A stretch of DNA of 64,000 nucleotides, from NCBI GenBank assembly GCA_903845215.1, contig CAIMWI010000042.1, positions 22,994-86,993 of the forward strand, written 5' to 3'. A program made the position numbers and the translations under genes. Below the pieces are notes generated by a model. That model was given only the letters and a program-made list of their open reading frames with translations. It was not told where the DNA came from and ran no database searches. Every line of letters starts with the position of its first letter. Within the stretch, counting starts at the first letter, position 1. Positions 43,871-52,124 of this stretch are shown piece after piece. The stretch comes from an uncultured Rhodobacterales bacterium. Lineage in GTDB: Bacteria; Pseudomonadota; Alphaproteobacteria; Rhodobacterales; Rhodobacteraceae.

Positions 43871-44785
43871 TCACTTCCCCATCGGTGCGCGTTTTTCCAG
43901 CTTTAGCTTGGCGCGCACTTCGGCGGGTGTGATCACCCGCGCGCCAAGGTTGGAAATGATGCTGACAGCGCGTTCGACCAATTGGGCATTGGTGGCCAAA
44001 ACGCCCTTATCCAGCCACAGGTTATCTTCCAACCCCACCCGCACATTGCCCCCCGCAAGGACCGAGGCTGCCACATAAGGCATCTGGTTGCGGCCAATGG
44101 CAAAGGCGCTCCAGAACCAATCGGACGGCACATTGTTGACCATGGCCATGAATGTGTTGAGATCATCCGGCGCGCCCCATGGCACGCCCATGCACAGTTG
44201 CACCAAGGTGGGTGCGGGGATCACGCCCTCTTTCGCCAGTTCCTTGGCCAGCCACAGGTGGCCGGTATCAAAGGCCTCGATCTCGATGCGCACGCCCGCC
44301 GCTGTCATCCGCCGCGCCATATCGCGCAAAAGGCCGGGGGTGTTGACCATAACATAGTCAGCTTCGTTGAAGTTCATCGTGCCGCAGTCCAGCGTGCAAA
44401 TCTCGGGGCGGCAGTCGACCACATGGGCCACGCGCTCTGTGGCACCTGCCATGTCAGAGCGCGGGCCCATTTGGTGCATGGATTCCGAGTTTTCAAAGTA
44501 GATATCGCCGCCCATGCCGGCTGTCAGGTTCAACACCACATCGGTGCCTGAATCGCGGATGCGTTCGGTGACTTCGCGGTACAATTTGCCATCGCGGCTG
44601 GGTTTGCCGGTTTCGGGGTCGCGCACATGGCAATGCACCACCGCCGCCCCCGCCTTGGCCGCATCAATGGCCGAGGCCGCAATTTGCGCCGGGCTGCGCG
44701 GCACATGCGGGCTGCGGTCTTGGGTGCCGCCCGATCCGGTCACGGCACAGGTGATGAAAACTTCGCGATTCATGGCTAGCGGCAT
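43871..44785 (-). CDS. Dehydrocarnitine cleavage enzyme (BKACE family)
   Basis: A 304-residue BKACE protein. It has VFITCAVTGSG, the metal motif HCHVRDPETGKPSRDG, NLTAGMGGD and VGLEDNLWLDKG. In this setting it should convert 3-dehydrocarnitine plus acetyl-CoA to betainyl-CoA and acetoacetate. The start at 44785 is fixed by GGAGG five bases upstream; an ATG four codons later has no such site. It is the first gene of the carnitine operon and is divergent from the CdhR-like regulator. The other BKACE of this window (1.4 kb) is only distantly similar. Confidence 0.9.
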   Translation of the reverse strand: MPLAMNREVFITCAVTGSGGTQDRSPHVPRSPAQIAASAIDAAKAGAAVVHCHVRDPETGKPSRDGKLYREVTERIRDSGTDVVLNLTAGMGGDIYFENSESMHQMGPRSDMAGATERVAHVVDCRPEICTLDCGTMNFNEADYVMVNTPGLLRDMARRMTAAGVRIEIEAFDTGHLWLAKELAKEGVIPAPTLVQLCMGVPWGAPDDLNTFMAMVNNVPSDWFWSAFAIGRNQMPYVAASVLAGGNVRVGLEDNLWLDKGVLATNAQLVERAVSIISNLGARVITPAEVRAKLKLEKRAPMGK

Positions 44786-44857
44786 GGCGTCCTCCAATTT
44801 GATTGGGGCCAGCATAACGGGCTTGTCAGGGCGCGCTTGACGATTTACGAAATCTAT

Positions 44858-45829
44858 ATGACGAAAAACGCACAAATCTTTGCACCCTCGCCGCAGGTCT
44901 TGACCTTGGCGCTGCTGGTTCTGCCGCAATCCTCGATCCTCGAGGTCGCCTCGACGCTGGATCCGATGCGCTCGGCCAACCGGCATCTGGGGCACGAGGC
45001 GTACCGGTGGCGCGTGGTGTCGCCCGACGGGCGGGCCGTGCCTCTGACCTGTGGGATCGAACTGCCATCGTCAGGCCCGCTGTCGGCGGCAGAGGGGGCG
45101 GATGCTTTGGTCGTCATCGCAGGCTTTCGCCAGTCTGAAGTGGCCACCGCCCCCCTGATCCGCGATCTGGCGCGTATGGCCCCGCGCTTTGTGGCGGTCG
45201 GCGGAATTGATGCAGCGGCTTGGGTTTTAGCACGAGCGGGGCTTTTGGCGGGCCACCGCGCCACGGTGCATTGGGAAGATCTGGAAGACCTCGCCGCCGC
45301 CCACCCCGAGGTGGATGTGGTGCCAGATCGCTGGGTGATTGACGCCAACAGATTTACCGCAGGCGGTGCCGCCCCCGCCGCCGACCTGATGCTGCATCTG
45401 ATCGGCGCACGCCACGGTCCCGCCTTGGCGCGGCAAGTGGCGGCATCGTTCCTGACCACACCGCGCCCCGGGTCTGACCCGCAAATCGCCTCGCCCCACC
45501 CCGCCGATCCGCGCCTTGACCCGCGCGTGGCGCAAGCCGTCGCGCGGATGGAGGCGCGGATCGATGTCCCCGAACCCACGGCCCAAACCGCCCGCGCCTT
45601 GGGATTGTCACCACGCAGGCTAGAGACGCTGTTTCGCGCCGCCCTGCAAACCACACCCGCAGCTTACGGCGTATCCCTGCGCCTGCAAGCCGCGCGCCGG
45701 ATGATCACCGACACTCGCCATCCCTTGGCCGATGTTGCCCTGCGCACCGGATTCTCCAGCCCCTCGGCCCTCTCGCGCGCCTTTCGCGCCCAGTTTGGCA
45801 TGGCCCCCAGCACCCTGCGCAAAGCCTAA
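44858..45829 (+). CDS. GATase1-like AraC family regulator (CdhR-like)
   Basis: A 323-residue regulator. Residues ~10-200 resemble a class I amidotransferase/DJ-1 domain without an evident catalytic Cys (the segment reads VGGIDAAAWVLARAGLL). Residues ~225-323 are an AraC/XylS HTH (TAQTARALGLSPRRLETLF, then DVALRTGFSSPSALSRAFRAQFG). This architecture matches CdhR and GbdR, which sense carnitine or betaine. It is divergent from the carnitine operon across 72 bases and is probably its activator. ATG 44858 is chosen; a TTG at 44837 would overlap the promoter region. Confidence 0.88.
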   Translation: MTKNAQIFAPSPQVLTLALLVLPQSSILEVASTLDPMRSANRHLGHEAYRWRVVSPDGRAVPLTCGIELPSSGPLSAAEGADALVVIAGFRQSEVATAPLIRDLARMAPRFVAVGGIDAAAWVLARAGLLAGHRATVHWEDLEDLAAAHPEVDVVPDRWVIDANRFTAGGAAPAADLMLHLIGARHGPALARQVAASFLTTPRPGSDPQIASPHPADPRLDPRVAQAVARMEARIDVPEPTAQTARALGLSPRRLETLFRAALQTTPAAYGVSLRLQAARRMITDTRHPLADVALRTGFSSPSALSRAFRAQFGMAPSTLRKA

Positions 45830-45867
45830 AATCAGCCCTTTCCGCGTAATCCCTTCGTGAACCGCCC

Positions 45868-45920
45868 CCTTCATCTTGGCGCGAATACTCCACGGGGGTT
45901 TGGGGGAGGCAGGCTGGCCC
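45868..45920 (+). repeat. Dispersed intergenic repeat, copy D
   Basis: CTTCATCTTGGCGCGAATAC followed by TCC, CGGGGG and a G-rich tail. It is the most diverged of the five copies. It runs directly into a small open frame that seems to have lost its 5' half. Confidence 0.5.
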
Positions 45921-45925
45921 GCCTT

Positions 45926-46066
45926 GGTGTCGACAAGTGGGCGCAGATGAACGCGATTCCGGCGCGGTTTCACGGGGCTGTCTTGCGCGCGGCAAAAGAT
46001 CGCGGCGTCGAGATTTCCGCCCAAGCCCTGGTCGATCTGCATGATCGACCAGAGGAGGCCGCGTGA
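45926..46066 (+). pseudogene. Remnant of a small phage-type DNA-binding protein
   Basis: The frame ending at 46066 reads KWAQMNAIPARFHGAVLRAA and then DRGVEISAQALVDLHDR. This resembles the C-terminal half of small Cro/YdaS-like regulators found in Rhodobacteraceae prophages. The sequence to its left is intergenic repeat copy D, so the HTH half is missing. A GTG at 45857 would give a 69-residue product that includes translated repeat; that seems unlikely to be functional. Confidence 0.35.
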
Positions 46067-46071
46067 TGGGG

Positions 46072-46743
46072 TTAGGGTGCCTTCAGGACCAAAAGCAAGC
46101 TGCCTTTGTCGGTCAGCGCGGCATTGCCCACGTCAGACAAGACGATGCGGATCTCGCCGCGGCGCTTGACATCGAACTGTTCGGACAGTTGATAGGGCGC
46201 GCCGTCGACAAAGGCACCCTGCATCGTCACCTTGGCCGTGTCGGCCAAGTCGTTTTGCAAGGTCAGGCTGATCGCCGGATCCAGCTTTTGGTCGGCGTAA
46301 AGCTGCATTTCTTTGGTCAAGGCCGCTTTGATCTGGTCGATGCGGTCGCCATCTTGGCGCAAGACCGCGCTGAAGTTGCCCCCCACCGGGATGACCGCGA
46401 TTTGCAAAGCACTTTGCAGCGCGGCCTTCGCGCCAAGGATCGGCACAGCGACACGGAAGTCGGCAAGGTTTGCCATTCCATCTTCGCGGCAGGCGACAAA
46501 CTCGGCCGAGGTGAAGCCCTTGAGCAGGGCGGTGGCCACGGCGTCGTGCAGCTCGTCGCATTTGTCTTTGGTGCCGGTTTCAACGCTCAGGGTCGCGGTC
46601 GCGTCCATCGGGGTGCCGGTTTGCGCCACGCCGACCAGATCGGACGCAAACAGCGTCAGGTCAAGCGCGGTTTTGCACGCCGTCAGGGATGTCAGGGCCA
46701 AAATGGCCAAGGGCAGGGCCGGGCGCAGGGTCGTCAATCGCAT
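46072..46743 (-). CDS. Predicted lipoprotein of unknown function
   Basis: A 223-residue protein with a lipoprotein signal: PLAILALTSLTAC with the lipobox Cys at about residue 23. I do not recognise a domain in the mature part, which alternates strands and short helices and holds two further Cys (DKCDEL and VACRED) that may pair. GGAGG precedes the ATG at 46743. It is divergent from two small phage-like genes and may belong with them. It would sit in the outer or inner membrane facing the periplasm. Confidence 0.65.
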   Translation of the reverse strand: MRLTTLRPALPLAILALTSLTACKTALDLTLFASDLVGVAQTGTPMDATATLSVETGTKDKCDELHDAVATALLKGFTSAEFVACREDGMANLADFRVAVPILGAKAALQSALQIAVIPVGGNFSAVLRQDGDRIDQIKAALTKEMQLYADQKLDPAISLTLQNDLADTAKVTMQGAFVDGAPYQLSEQFDVKRRGEIRIVLSDVGNAALTDKGSLLLVLKAP

Positions 46744-46823
46744 GTCAATAACCTCCATTATCAAAAGTGTGGACTTTCTGCCCGAAAGTGGGCCTTTCGT
46801 AAAGATGCTTGGGGGATGGCGGC

Positions 46824-46955
46824 ATGAGCATGTTTGCCTTTTTGGCGGTGGTTGGTCTGACGTGGGTCGGCGTGGTGGTTTGGGTTTGGCAGATCTTCGC
46901 AGCTTTGCTGCGGCCTTGCCAAGGAAACAGCGTTGTGGAGGACGCCGATGAATGA
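46824..46955 (+). CDS. Small single-span membrane protein (43 aa)
   Basis: ATG at 46824 opens a 43-residue frame. One long hydrophobic stretch (FAFLAVVGLTWVGVVVWVWQ and on) is followed by a short polar tail ending EDADE. Its TGA lies inside the first codons of the next gene (ATG 46948), so the two are coupled. Small membrane proteins of this sort accompany prophage regulator genes in this group; the function is unknown. Confidence 0.5.
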   Translation: MSMFAFLAVVGLTWVGVVVWVWQIFAALLRPCQGNSVVEDADE

Positions 46956-47286
46956 CGCGGTGATCAAGGCGCTGTTTGACGCGCTGGTGCGCAAAGCAGG
47001 CGGGGTCGATGCGGCGGCGGCGGTGTTTGGCGCGCGCTTTGGGGCGGACCAAAAGGGCACCGTGTCCAAGATCGTGGCGGGCCAATTGCGCGTGCCCTTG
47101 ATTGGGGCGGTGGCACTGGAAGATGCGGTGGGCGAATATCCCATCACCCTGGCCTTGGGCGAGCGGTTGAACCACCGGGCCGTGGGCGGCGGTGATCTGG
47201 CAGAGCTTGCCGCGCAGTCTTTGGAAACCGTCGCGTGCGCGCACGCCCAGATGATCCGCGCCGGTCAGCACGCCCGCGTGAGGTAG
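46948..47286 (+). CDS. Phage-associated hypothetical regulator (112 aa)
   Basis: A 112-residue protein starting MNDAVIKALFDALVRKAGGV, with a helical HTH-like stretch (GTVSKIVAGQLRVPLIGAVALEDAVG). It is of a type seen in Rhodobacteraceae phage or gene-transfer-agent neighbourhoods. GGAGG lies seven bases before the ATG. It overlaps the preceding membrane-protein gene by eight bases, and its 3' end overlaps the convergent pxpC by 22 bases. Possibly a leftover of a prophage; function unknown. Confidence 0.55.
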   Translation: MNDAVIKALFDALVRKAGGVDAAAAVFGARFGADQKGTVSKIVAGQLRVPLIGAVALEDAVGEYPITLALGERLNHRAVGGGDLAELAAQSLETVACAHAQMIRAGQHARVR

Positions 47287-48197
47287 GCGCGCAAGGCCCG
47301 ATCGCCTGCCCGCGCAATGGCCACCGCTTGGGCGGGCGAGACCAGCTTGAAGCGCACCGCATCATTGGGGCGCAGTTGCACAAAGCCGTCCAAATCATCA
47401 GACACAACCGTAGCAATCTTGGGATAACCGCCCGTCGTGCCATGATCGGCCAGCATCACCGTGGCCAACCCATCCCCCGCCACCTGCACCGACCCGCGCA
47501 AAATAGGCTCTGACGGGATGGACAAGGCCCCCACAGGCGTCAAAGATGGCCCCCGCAGGCGCAGGCCCATGCGGTCATACGAATTGGTCAGATAAAACGG
47601 CTGCGTCGCCAGATCGTCAAGGCTTTCGGACGAAAAGAAGCGGTCTTGCGGGCCAAGGACGGCGTGGATTAGGGGGCGCGGGCGGGCCCAGATCGGGCAG
47701 GGAATAGCCCCCTCTACCGCAGGGAAAGTGCGGGCGTCTTGCACCATCACTTCTTGGCCAGACACCAAAGTGCCCCCTCCCAAGCCCGATTGGCCGTGGG
47801 TGGCAGAACTGCCCAGCCACTGCGGGGTGATCAGATGTCCTGCAAAGACCAGATAGGTCCAACAGCCCCAAGGCCCGGGTCGGATCACCAGCCGCTCGCC
47901 TTGATGCAGCGTGTGCACCTGCCACGCCCCCAACCGCCGCGCGCCAATTTGCACGATAAACCCCCCGCCCACCACGGCAAAGGTCACAGACCCTTCGATA
48001 CAGTCCAAGGCCAGACCGCCCAACGAAATCTCGATGGCCGCAGCCTCGGGCGGGTTGCTAAAGACCGACTGCGCGATGGCAAAGGCCTTACGGTCCATTG
48101 GCCCCGAGGCGGGCACGCCAAAGCGCATCATGCCTAAGCGGCCTGCGTCTTGAAAGGTGATGTGCGGCCCGGCAAAGGCCACGCGCAGGCGGGTCAC
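47265..48197 (-). CDS. pxpC: 5-oxoprolinase subunit PxpC (KipA/biotin-dependent carboxyltransferase family)
   Basis: A 310-residue protein with the KipA/AHS2 pattern: GPHITFQDAGRLGMMRFGVPASGPMD at the start, then GPQDRFF and the NSYDRMGLRLRG motif near residue 210. With PxpA and PxpB it opens 5-oxoproline to glutamate with ATP. It overlaps pxpB by four bases. Its 3' end overlaps a convergent phage-like gene by 22 bases. Confidence 0.92.
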   Translation of the reverse strand: MTRLRVAFAGPHITFQDAGRLGMMRFGVPASGPMDRKAFAIAQSVFSNPPEAAAIEISLGGLALDCIEGSVTFAVVGGGFIVQIGARRLGAWQVHTLHQGERLVIRPGPWGCWTYLVFAGHLITPQWLGSSATHGQSGLGGGTLVSGQEVMVQDARTFPAVEGAIPCPIWARPRPLIHAVLGPQDRFFSSESLDDLATQPFYLTNSYDRMGLRLRGPSLTPVGALSIPSEPILRGSVQVAGDGLATVMLADHGTTGGYPKIATVVSDDLDGFVQLRPNDAVRFKLVSPAQAVAIARAGDRALRAYLTRAC

Positions 48198-48865
48198 GGC
48201 AGGGGCTCGAACCGGGCCGCAAACTGGGCCTCTGACACGCGGTGAAAGTGGATATGATCGCCCACGTCAAACAGGAAAGGGCGCGCGTCATCGCCTGTCA
48301 ACACACGGGTGGGGGTGCGGCCGATGATCCACCAGCCGGTGGGCATCACCAGCGTGGTGATCAGGCACATGGCGCCTGCGATGATGATTTGCCCCGCAGG
48401 CACCCCGCGCACGGGCGTGGCTTTGCGGTCCAGCTTCAACGGTTCGGGCAGGCCACCCATATAGGCGTAGCCGGGGGCAAAGCCGTACAGAAACACGCGG
48501 TAATCGCCGCCAAGGTGGGCGGCTATGACGGCCTCGGTCGAAAGACCAGTGCGGCGGGCAACCTCGGCCAGATCGGGGGCGTTTTCGTAGCAGACCGGCA
48601 CGTCCCATGTGGCGGGGGTGCGCGGTGTTAGGGGCTGATCGGACAAGCGGCGCAGATGGGCTTCGACCTCGGCATGGTCGGTTTGGACGGGGTCAAAATC
48701 GACAAGCAGGTTGACAAAGGCGGGTGTCGCCTCGCGAAAGCCCTTGCAGGGGTTGGCGGCGAGCGCCTGATCAAGGGCGAGCACTTGGGCATGGGCAGTA
48801 TCGCTGATGGCAGTGCCAAATTCCACCAGCACGGCATGGTCAGCGATGGGACGATATAGCGTCAC
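48194..48865 (-). CDS. pxpB: 5-oxoprolinase subunit PxpB (KipI/AHS1 family)
   Basis: A 223-residue cyclophilin-like AHS1 protein with the family motif YGFAPGYAYMGGLPE. It continues with RKATPVRGVPAGQIIIAG and ends with the GWWIIGRTP element. It acts with PxpC. It lies between pxpA and pxpC with a three-base gap upstream and a four-base overlap downstream. Confidence 0.93.
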   Translation of the reverse strand: MTLYRPIADHAVLVEFGTAISDTAHAQVLALDQALAANPCKGFREATPAFVNLLVDFDPVQTDHAEVEAHLRRLSDQPLTPRTPATWDVPVCYENAPDLAEVARRTGLSTEAVIAAHLGGDYRVFLYGFAPGYAYMGGLPEPLKLDRKATPVRGVPAGQIIIAGAMCLITTLVMPTGWWIIGRTPTRVLTGDDARPFLFDVGDHIHFHRVSEAQFAARFEPLP

Positions 48866-48868
48866 GGG

Positions 48869-49633
48869 TCAGACCCGCAAAAAGGGCGCAAGGGTGACCC
48901 CTTCGGCCGTCAGCCGCGCGCGGATCTCTTGCGCCATGGCCACAGCATGTGGGCTGTCGCCGTGGATGCAGATAGACTGGGCGTCAAGCGGGATCGGGTC
49001 GCCGTCGACCGCGGGCATCAGGCCGGTCTCTATAAATGCCAAAAGCCGCGCTGTCGCGACCTTGGCATCCAAGATCATCGCATCAGGTCGGCTGCGCGGC
49101 ACCAAGCGGCCCGTGGACAGATAGCCACGGTCGGCAAAGATTTCGCTAAAGACCGGACAGTACGCCGCACGGGCGGCTTGTTCCTGACAGGTGCCCGAAA
49201 TGGCCAACAGCGCAAGGTCGGGCGATATGGCGCGCAAGGCCGCCACAATCGCCTGGGCCACGGCGGGGGTTTCGGCGGCATGGTTGGCCAAGGCCCCGTG
49301 TGCCTTGACATAGGCCACCTTGGTGCCCGCCAAAGCGGCCAAGCCCATCAAGGTGCCGATCTGCGCCGCCACCATGCGGGTGATTTCAGCCGGCGTCATG
49401 GGAATAATGCGCCGCCCAAAGCCTTCGCGGTCGGCATAGCCCGGATGCGCCCCCACTATGACGCCGTTTTGGGCAGCCAGCCGCAGCGTGGCAAACATGG
49501 TTTCCGGATCAGAGGCATGGCCACCGCAGGCGATATTAGCCGAACTGACAAGGCCCAGCATGGCGGCGTCATCGCCCATAGACCAAGGGCCAAACCCCTC
49601 GCCCAGATCGGAATTCAGGTCAATGCTGCGCAT
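48869..49633 (-). CDS. pxpA: 5-oxoprolinase subunit PxpA (LamB/YcsF family)
   Basis: A 254-residue LamB/YcsF protein. It starts SIDLNSDLGEGFGPW, then SSANIACGGHASDP, GAHPGYADREGFGRR, KAHGALAN and CIHGDSPHAV. These carry the conserved Asp and His residues of the family. It is the first gene of the pxpABC operon, which recycles the damage product 5-oxoproline to glutamate. The operon is separated from the GNAT gene by about 57 bases. Confidence 0.95.
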   Translation of the reverse strand: MRSIDLNSDLGEGFGPWSMGDDAAMLGLVSSANIACGGHASDPETMFATLRLAAQNGVIVGAHPGYADREGFGRRIIPMTPAEITRMVAAQIGTLMGLAALAGTKVAYVKAHGALANHAAETPAVAQAIVAALRAISPDLALLAISGTCQEQAARAAYCPVFSEIFADRGYLSTGRLVPRSRPDAMILDAKVATARLLAFIETGLMPAVDGDPIPLDAQSICIHGDSPHAVAMAQEIRARLTAEGVTLAPFLRV

Positions 49634-49690
49634 GGCTCCTCCTTTTGGGCATGCAACACTGGCAAGGCCAAAGATGCAAGGGCGGGGCGG

Positions 49691-50263
49691 TCAGGCTAAG
49701 GTTAGGATATAGGTCCATGTCGGCACACGGGCATTGCGCGCCACTGAAAAACTTTCGGCATCGCCCAGATATTGAAAACCGGCATTGGTCAGCACGCGGG
49801 CCGACCCAGGATTGTCCTGAAAAACCTCGGCAAAGATGCTACGGCTGCATTTGGGGTTGACAGTGATCAGCGCGCGAACTGCTTGGGATGCGATGCCCGT
49901 GTTCCAAAAGGCGGGCGCCACCCAGTAGCCTATTTCAGACTGTCCGCGATTCCATTTGGTTTCATCCATCCGTTTTAGGCTGATCACGCCCAGCACCTCG
50001 GCCAAACCGGCAGCAGTGCCGTCGATGACCCAGATATCCTCAACCCCGCCCTGTTTCATGGCGCGGGCAACAAAAGCCTCGGCCGCGCCGGGGGGCAAAG
50101 GATGTGGGATCGTTTGCGTGCCTTCGGCAACACGGCGGTCGCCTGCATAAAGCGCAAACAGACCAGCATCTGACCGGCGCACAGGGCGTAATACAAAGGG
50201 ACCAGCAGGTATCTCTGGCTGCGCATCCGTTTCGGGCCGCGGCAGAGTGACATTCAGGGTCAT
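49691..50263 (-). CDS. GNAT family N-acetyltransferase (RimJ/RimL-like)
   Basis: A 190-residue GNAT protein of the RimJ/RimL branch. It has FVLRPVRRSDAGLFALYAGD at the N terminus, EIGYWVAPAFWNTGIASQAVRAL as the acetyl-CoA motif, and NPGSARVLTNAGFQYLG at the end. Such enzymes acetylate ribosomal-protein N termini or small molecules. It follows rpmA in the same direction, a neighbour order common in Rhodobacteraceae, though a strong terminator lies between. GGGAG precedes the ATG at 50263. Confidence 0.88.
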   Translation of the reverse strand: MTLNVTLPRPETDAQPEIPAGPFVLRPVRRSDAGLFALYAGDRRVAEGTQTIPHPLPPGAAEAFVARAMKQGGVEDIWVIDGTAAGLAEVLGVISLKRMDETKWNRGQSEIGYWVAPAFWNTGIASQAVRALITVNPKCSRSIFAEVFQDNPGSARVLTNAGFQYLGDAESFSVARNARVPTWTYILTLA

Positions 50264-50310
50264 GGATTGCTCCCTAAAAAGCGCATGTGTGTGGGATTTC
50301 AGCGAAATGC

Positions 50311-50347
50311 CCAAAAGAGAAGGGGACCGGCTTTTCAGCCGATCCCC
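50311..50347 (-). terminator. Intrinsic terminator after rpmA (minus strand)
   Basis: On the minus strand GGGGATCGGCT pairs with AGCCGGTCCCC (one G-T wobble) around a GAAA loop. A TTCTCTTTT tail follows. Confidence 0.88.
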
Positions 50348-50376
50348 CGTTTACTGTTACTTTGTAACGGTTCGGC

Positions 50377-50646
50377 TTATTCGGCAGCCTCTGCGACGGG
50401 CAGAACGGAAATAAAAGTGCGACCCTTCATACCCTTTTTAAAGGCGACACGGCCCTCGACCACGGCGAAGATCGTGTGATCCGTGCCCATGCCAACACCT
50501 TCACCGGGGAACCAAGTGGTGCCACGCTGACGGCAGATGATGTTGCCCGGAATAGCGGCCTGACCGCCAAACAGTTTGACGCCCAAACGACGTCCAGCCG
50601 AGTCGCGACCGTTGCGGGTTGAGCCGCCTGCTTTCTTGTGTGCCAT
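50377..50646 (-). CDS. rpmA: 50S ribosomal protein L27
   Basis: An 89-residue L27 starting [16 protein letters not shown] with the conserved core [21 protein letters not shown] and [12 protein letters not shown]. The N-terminal tail reaches the peptidyl-transferase centre. It lies six bases after rplU. Confidence 0.98.
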   Translation of the reverse strand: MAHKKAGGSTRNGRDSAGRRLGVKLFGGQAAIPGNIICRQRGTTWFPGEGVGMGTDHTIFAVVEGRVAFKKGMKGRTFISVLPVAEAAE

Positions 50647-50652
50647 CGGGGA

Positions 50653-51048
50653 TTACTCCTTCGCAGCGGAATTATGGGCAGCGCGGCGCGCGGCGGCCGT
50701 ACCGGTCGCAGCAGCCACACCCGTGGAACCAGCACCCGAAGCAAGAACCTCGGTCACGCGGACAAGTGTCCACTGCTGACGGTGGCCCTTGGTGCGCTGG
50801 GACGAATGCTTACGACGGCGCTTGACGAAGTGGATCGTCTTTTCGCCTTTGATCTGGTCGATCACGTCGGCTTGAACCGCAGCGCCCGCCACCAAAGGCG
50901 CGCCCACGGTCAGCGTTTCGCCACCCACCATCAGAATTTCATTGAACTGGATCTTGTCACCAGCAATGGCAGCCAGCTTTTCCACACGCAGAACGTCACC
51001 CGCCCGCACCGTGTATTGCTTGCCACCGGTCTTGAGGACCGCAAACAT
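50653..51048 (-). CDS. rplU: 50S ribosomal protein L21
   Basis: A 131-residue L21 starting MFAVLKTGGKQYTVRAGDVL with the KRRRKHSSQRTKGHRQQ motif. It carries an Ala-rich C-terminal extension of about 25 residues often seen in this order. AAGGAAG precedes the ATG at 51048. It leads the rplU-rpmA operon. The 283 bases between it and the tRNA gene presumably hold the promoter; no other gene is seen there. Confidence 0.97.
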   Translation of the reverse strand: MFAVLKTGGKQYTVRAGDVLRVEKLAAIAGDKIQFNEILMVGGETLTVGAPLVAGAAVQADVIDQIKGEKTIHFVKRRRKHSSQRTKGHRQQWTLVRVTEVLASGAGSTGVAAATGTAAARRAAHNSAAKE

Positions 51049-51331
51049 AGTTCTTCCTTTTCTCTCTCCGCGTTCTTTGGCCCCCAAATAAATGGGTGTT
51101 TATAGGTTGCCCCGCCTTCGAACTGCGCGCCCACTTTGGGGCGACATAAACATACCACCGCGCAGCCATGCGACTGTTCAGGATGGCGCATATGTCCCGG
51201 AAGGCGGCCCCGAGTCAAGCATCCTTTTATCTGCAACCCGCCGCAATGTTTATCCGCACCGGCACCCAATTTCGGCCTTGCTCTTAGCCTGCCCCAAGGC
51301 TAAACCCCGCCTCACAAACGATCACAGGCAC

Positions 51332-51422
<91 letters not shown>

Positions 51423-51786
51423 TTACCAAAATTGAATTAACATTATCAATGCGTTGCAATTAGCCTGTTTGGCTGGGCCCACATCTAGCCCCACATCCGC
51501 TTCTGCCTAGAAGTGCTCAGACGTCGGGGGTCAACAAGTGCGCAGCTGAAGTGGTCAACGTCTTACTCCGCAAGGTGCAGTGTCGGAAATGTTGATATAA
51601 AGTCCTGTGCGACCCAACAGTCGCAAGCAGGGCCCCCCGGGGGCATGGACAGAGAAGAACCCCCACCCCCGGTAGAATGATATACCTCTCACAACACAGG
51701 GCGATTTTCGGAAAAGTTTACATGCGTGTTAAGGTGGTGCTGCTTTCGAATGCCCATAAGATACAAAACGAGCAGCAACGGCCGCG
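51423..51786. other. Left end of island, non-coding, with one candidate integrase arm site
   Basis: About 360 bases without a convincing gene. It holds CCCACATCTAGCCCCACAT at 51478-51496. This 19-bp stretch matches 18 of 19 bases at 63664-63682 near the other end, in the same orientation. The rest shows no clear structure beyond a C/G palindromic run near 51635. Confidence 0.6.
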
Positions 51787-51999
51787 TTGTGGGATGTAGC
51801 CGAGAACACAGCGTTGGGGACGCAATTGAGATCGTTAGCATCAGCCATCCTGGGATTGTTCATAGGGCTGCAGCCCGCGGCAGCCACTAAAGAGCAAGTA
51901 CAGCGCTTCCAAGTGCAGGGGCACGTGATCTACGTCGATGTTGATAGCGACTATTATGACGACGACTGGGGCGGAGAAGGAAATACAAATAGGCTATAA
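51787..51999 (+). CDS. Possible small secreted protein, no ATG start
   Basis: A 70-codon frame whose central part, RSLASAILGLFIGLQPAAA, looks like a signal peptide with an Ala-x-Ala cleavage site. An acidic end with VDVDSDYYDDDWGG follows. Only TTG starts are available (51787, or one about 14 codons later). I recognise no family. It may be real or a chance frame. Confidence 0.3.
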   Translation: MWDVAENTALGTQLRSLASAILGLFIGLQPAAATKEQVQRFQVQGHVIYVDVDSDYYDDDWGGEGNTNRL

Positions 52000-52124
52000 A
52001 GACTACTAGTCAGGCGGGTACGTTGCCCTTATCCAAACACAGGCTAAAGATTTAACACTTGATGTTAGAGTCTAAGCTGATACGCCCCCGCTACCGAAGT
52101 CATGACCCCAACAAAGCTGATCGT

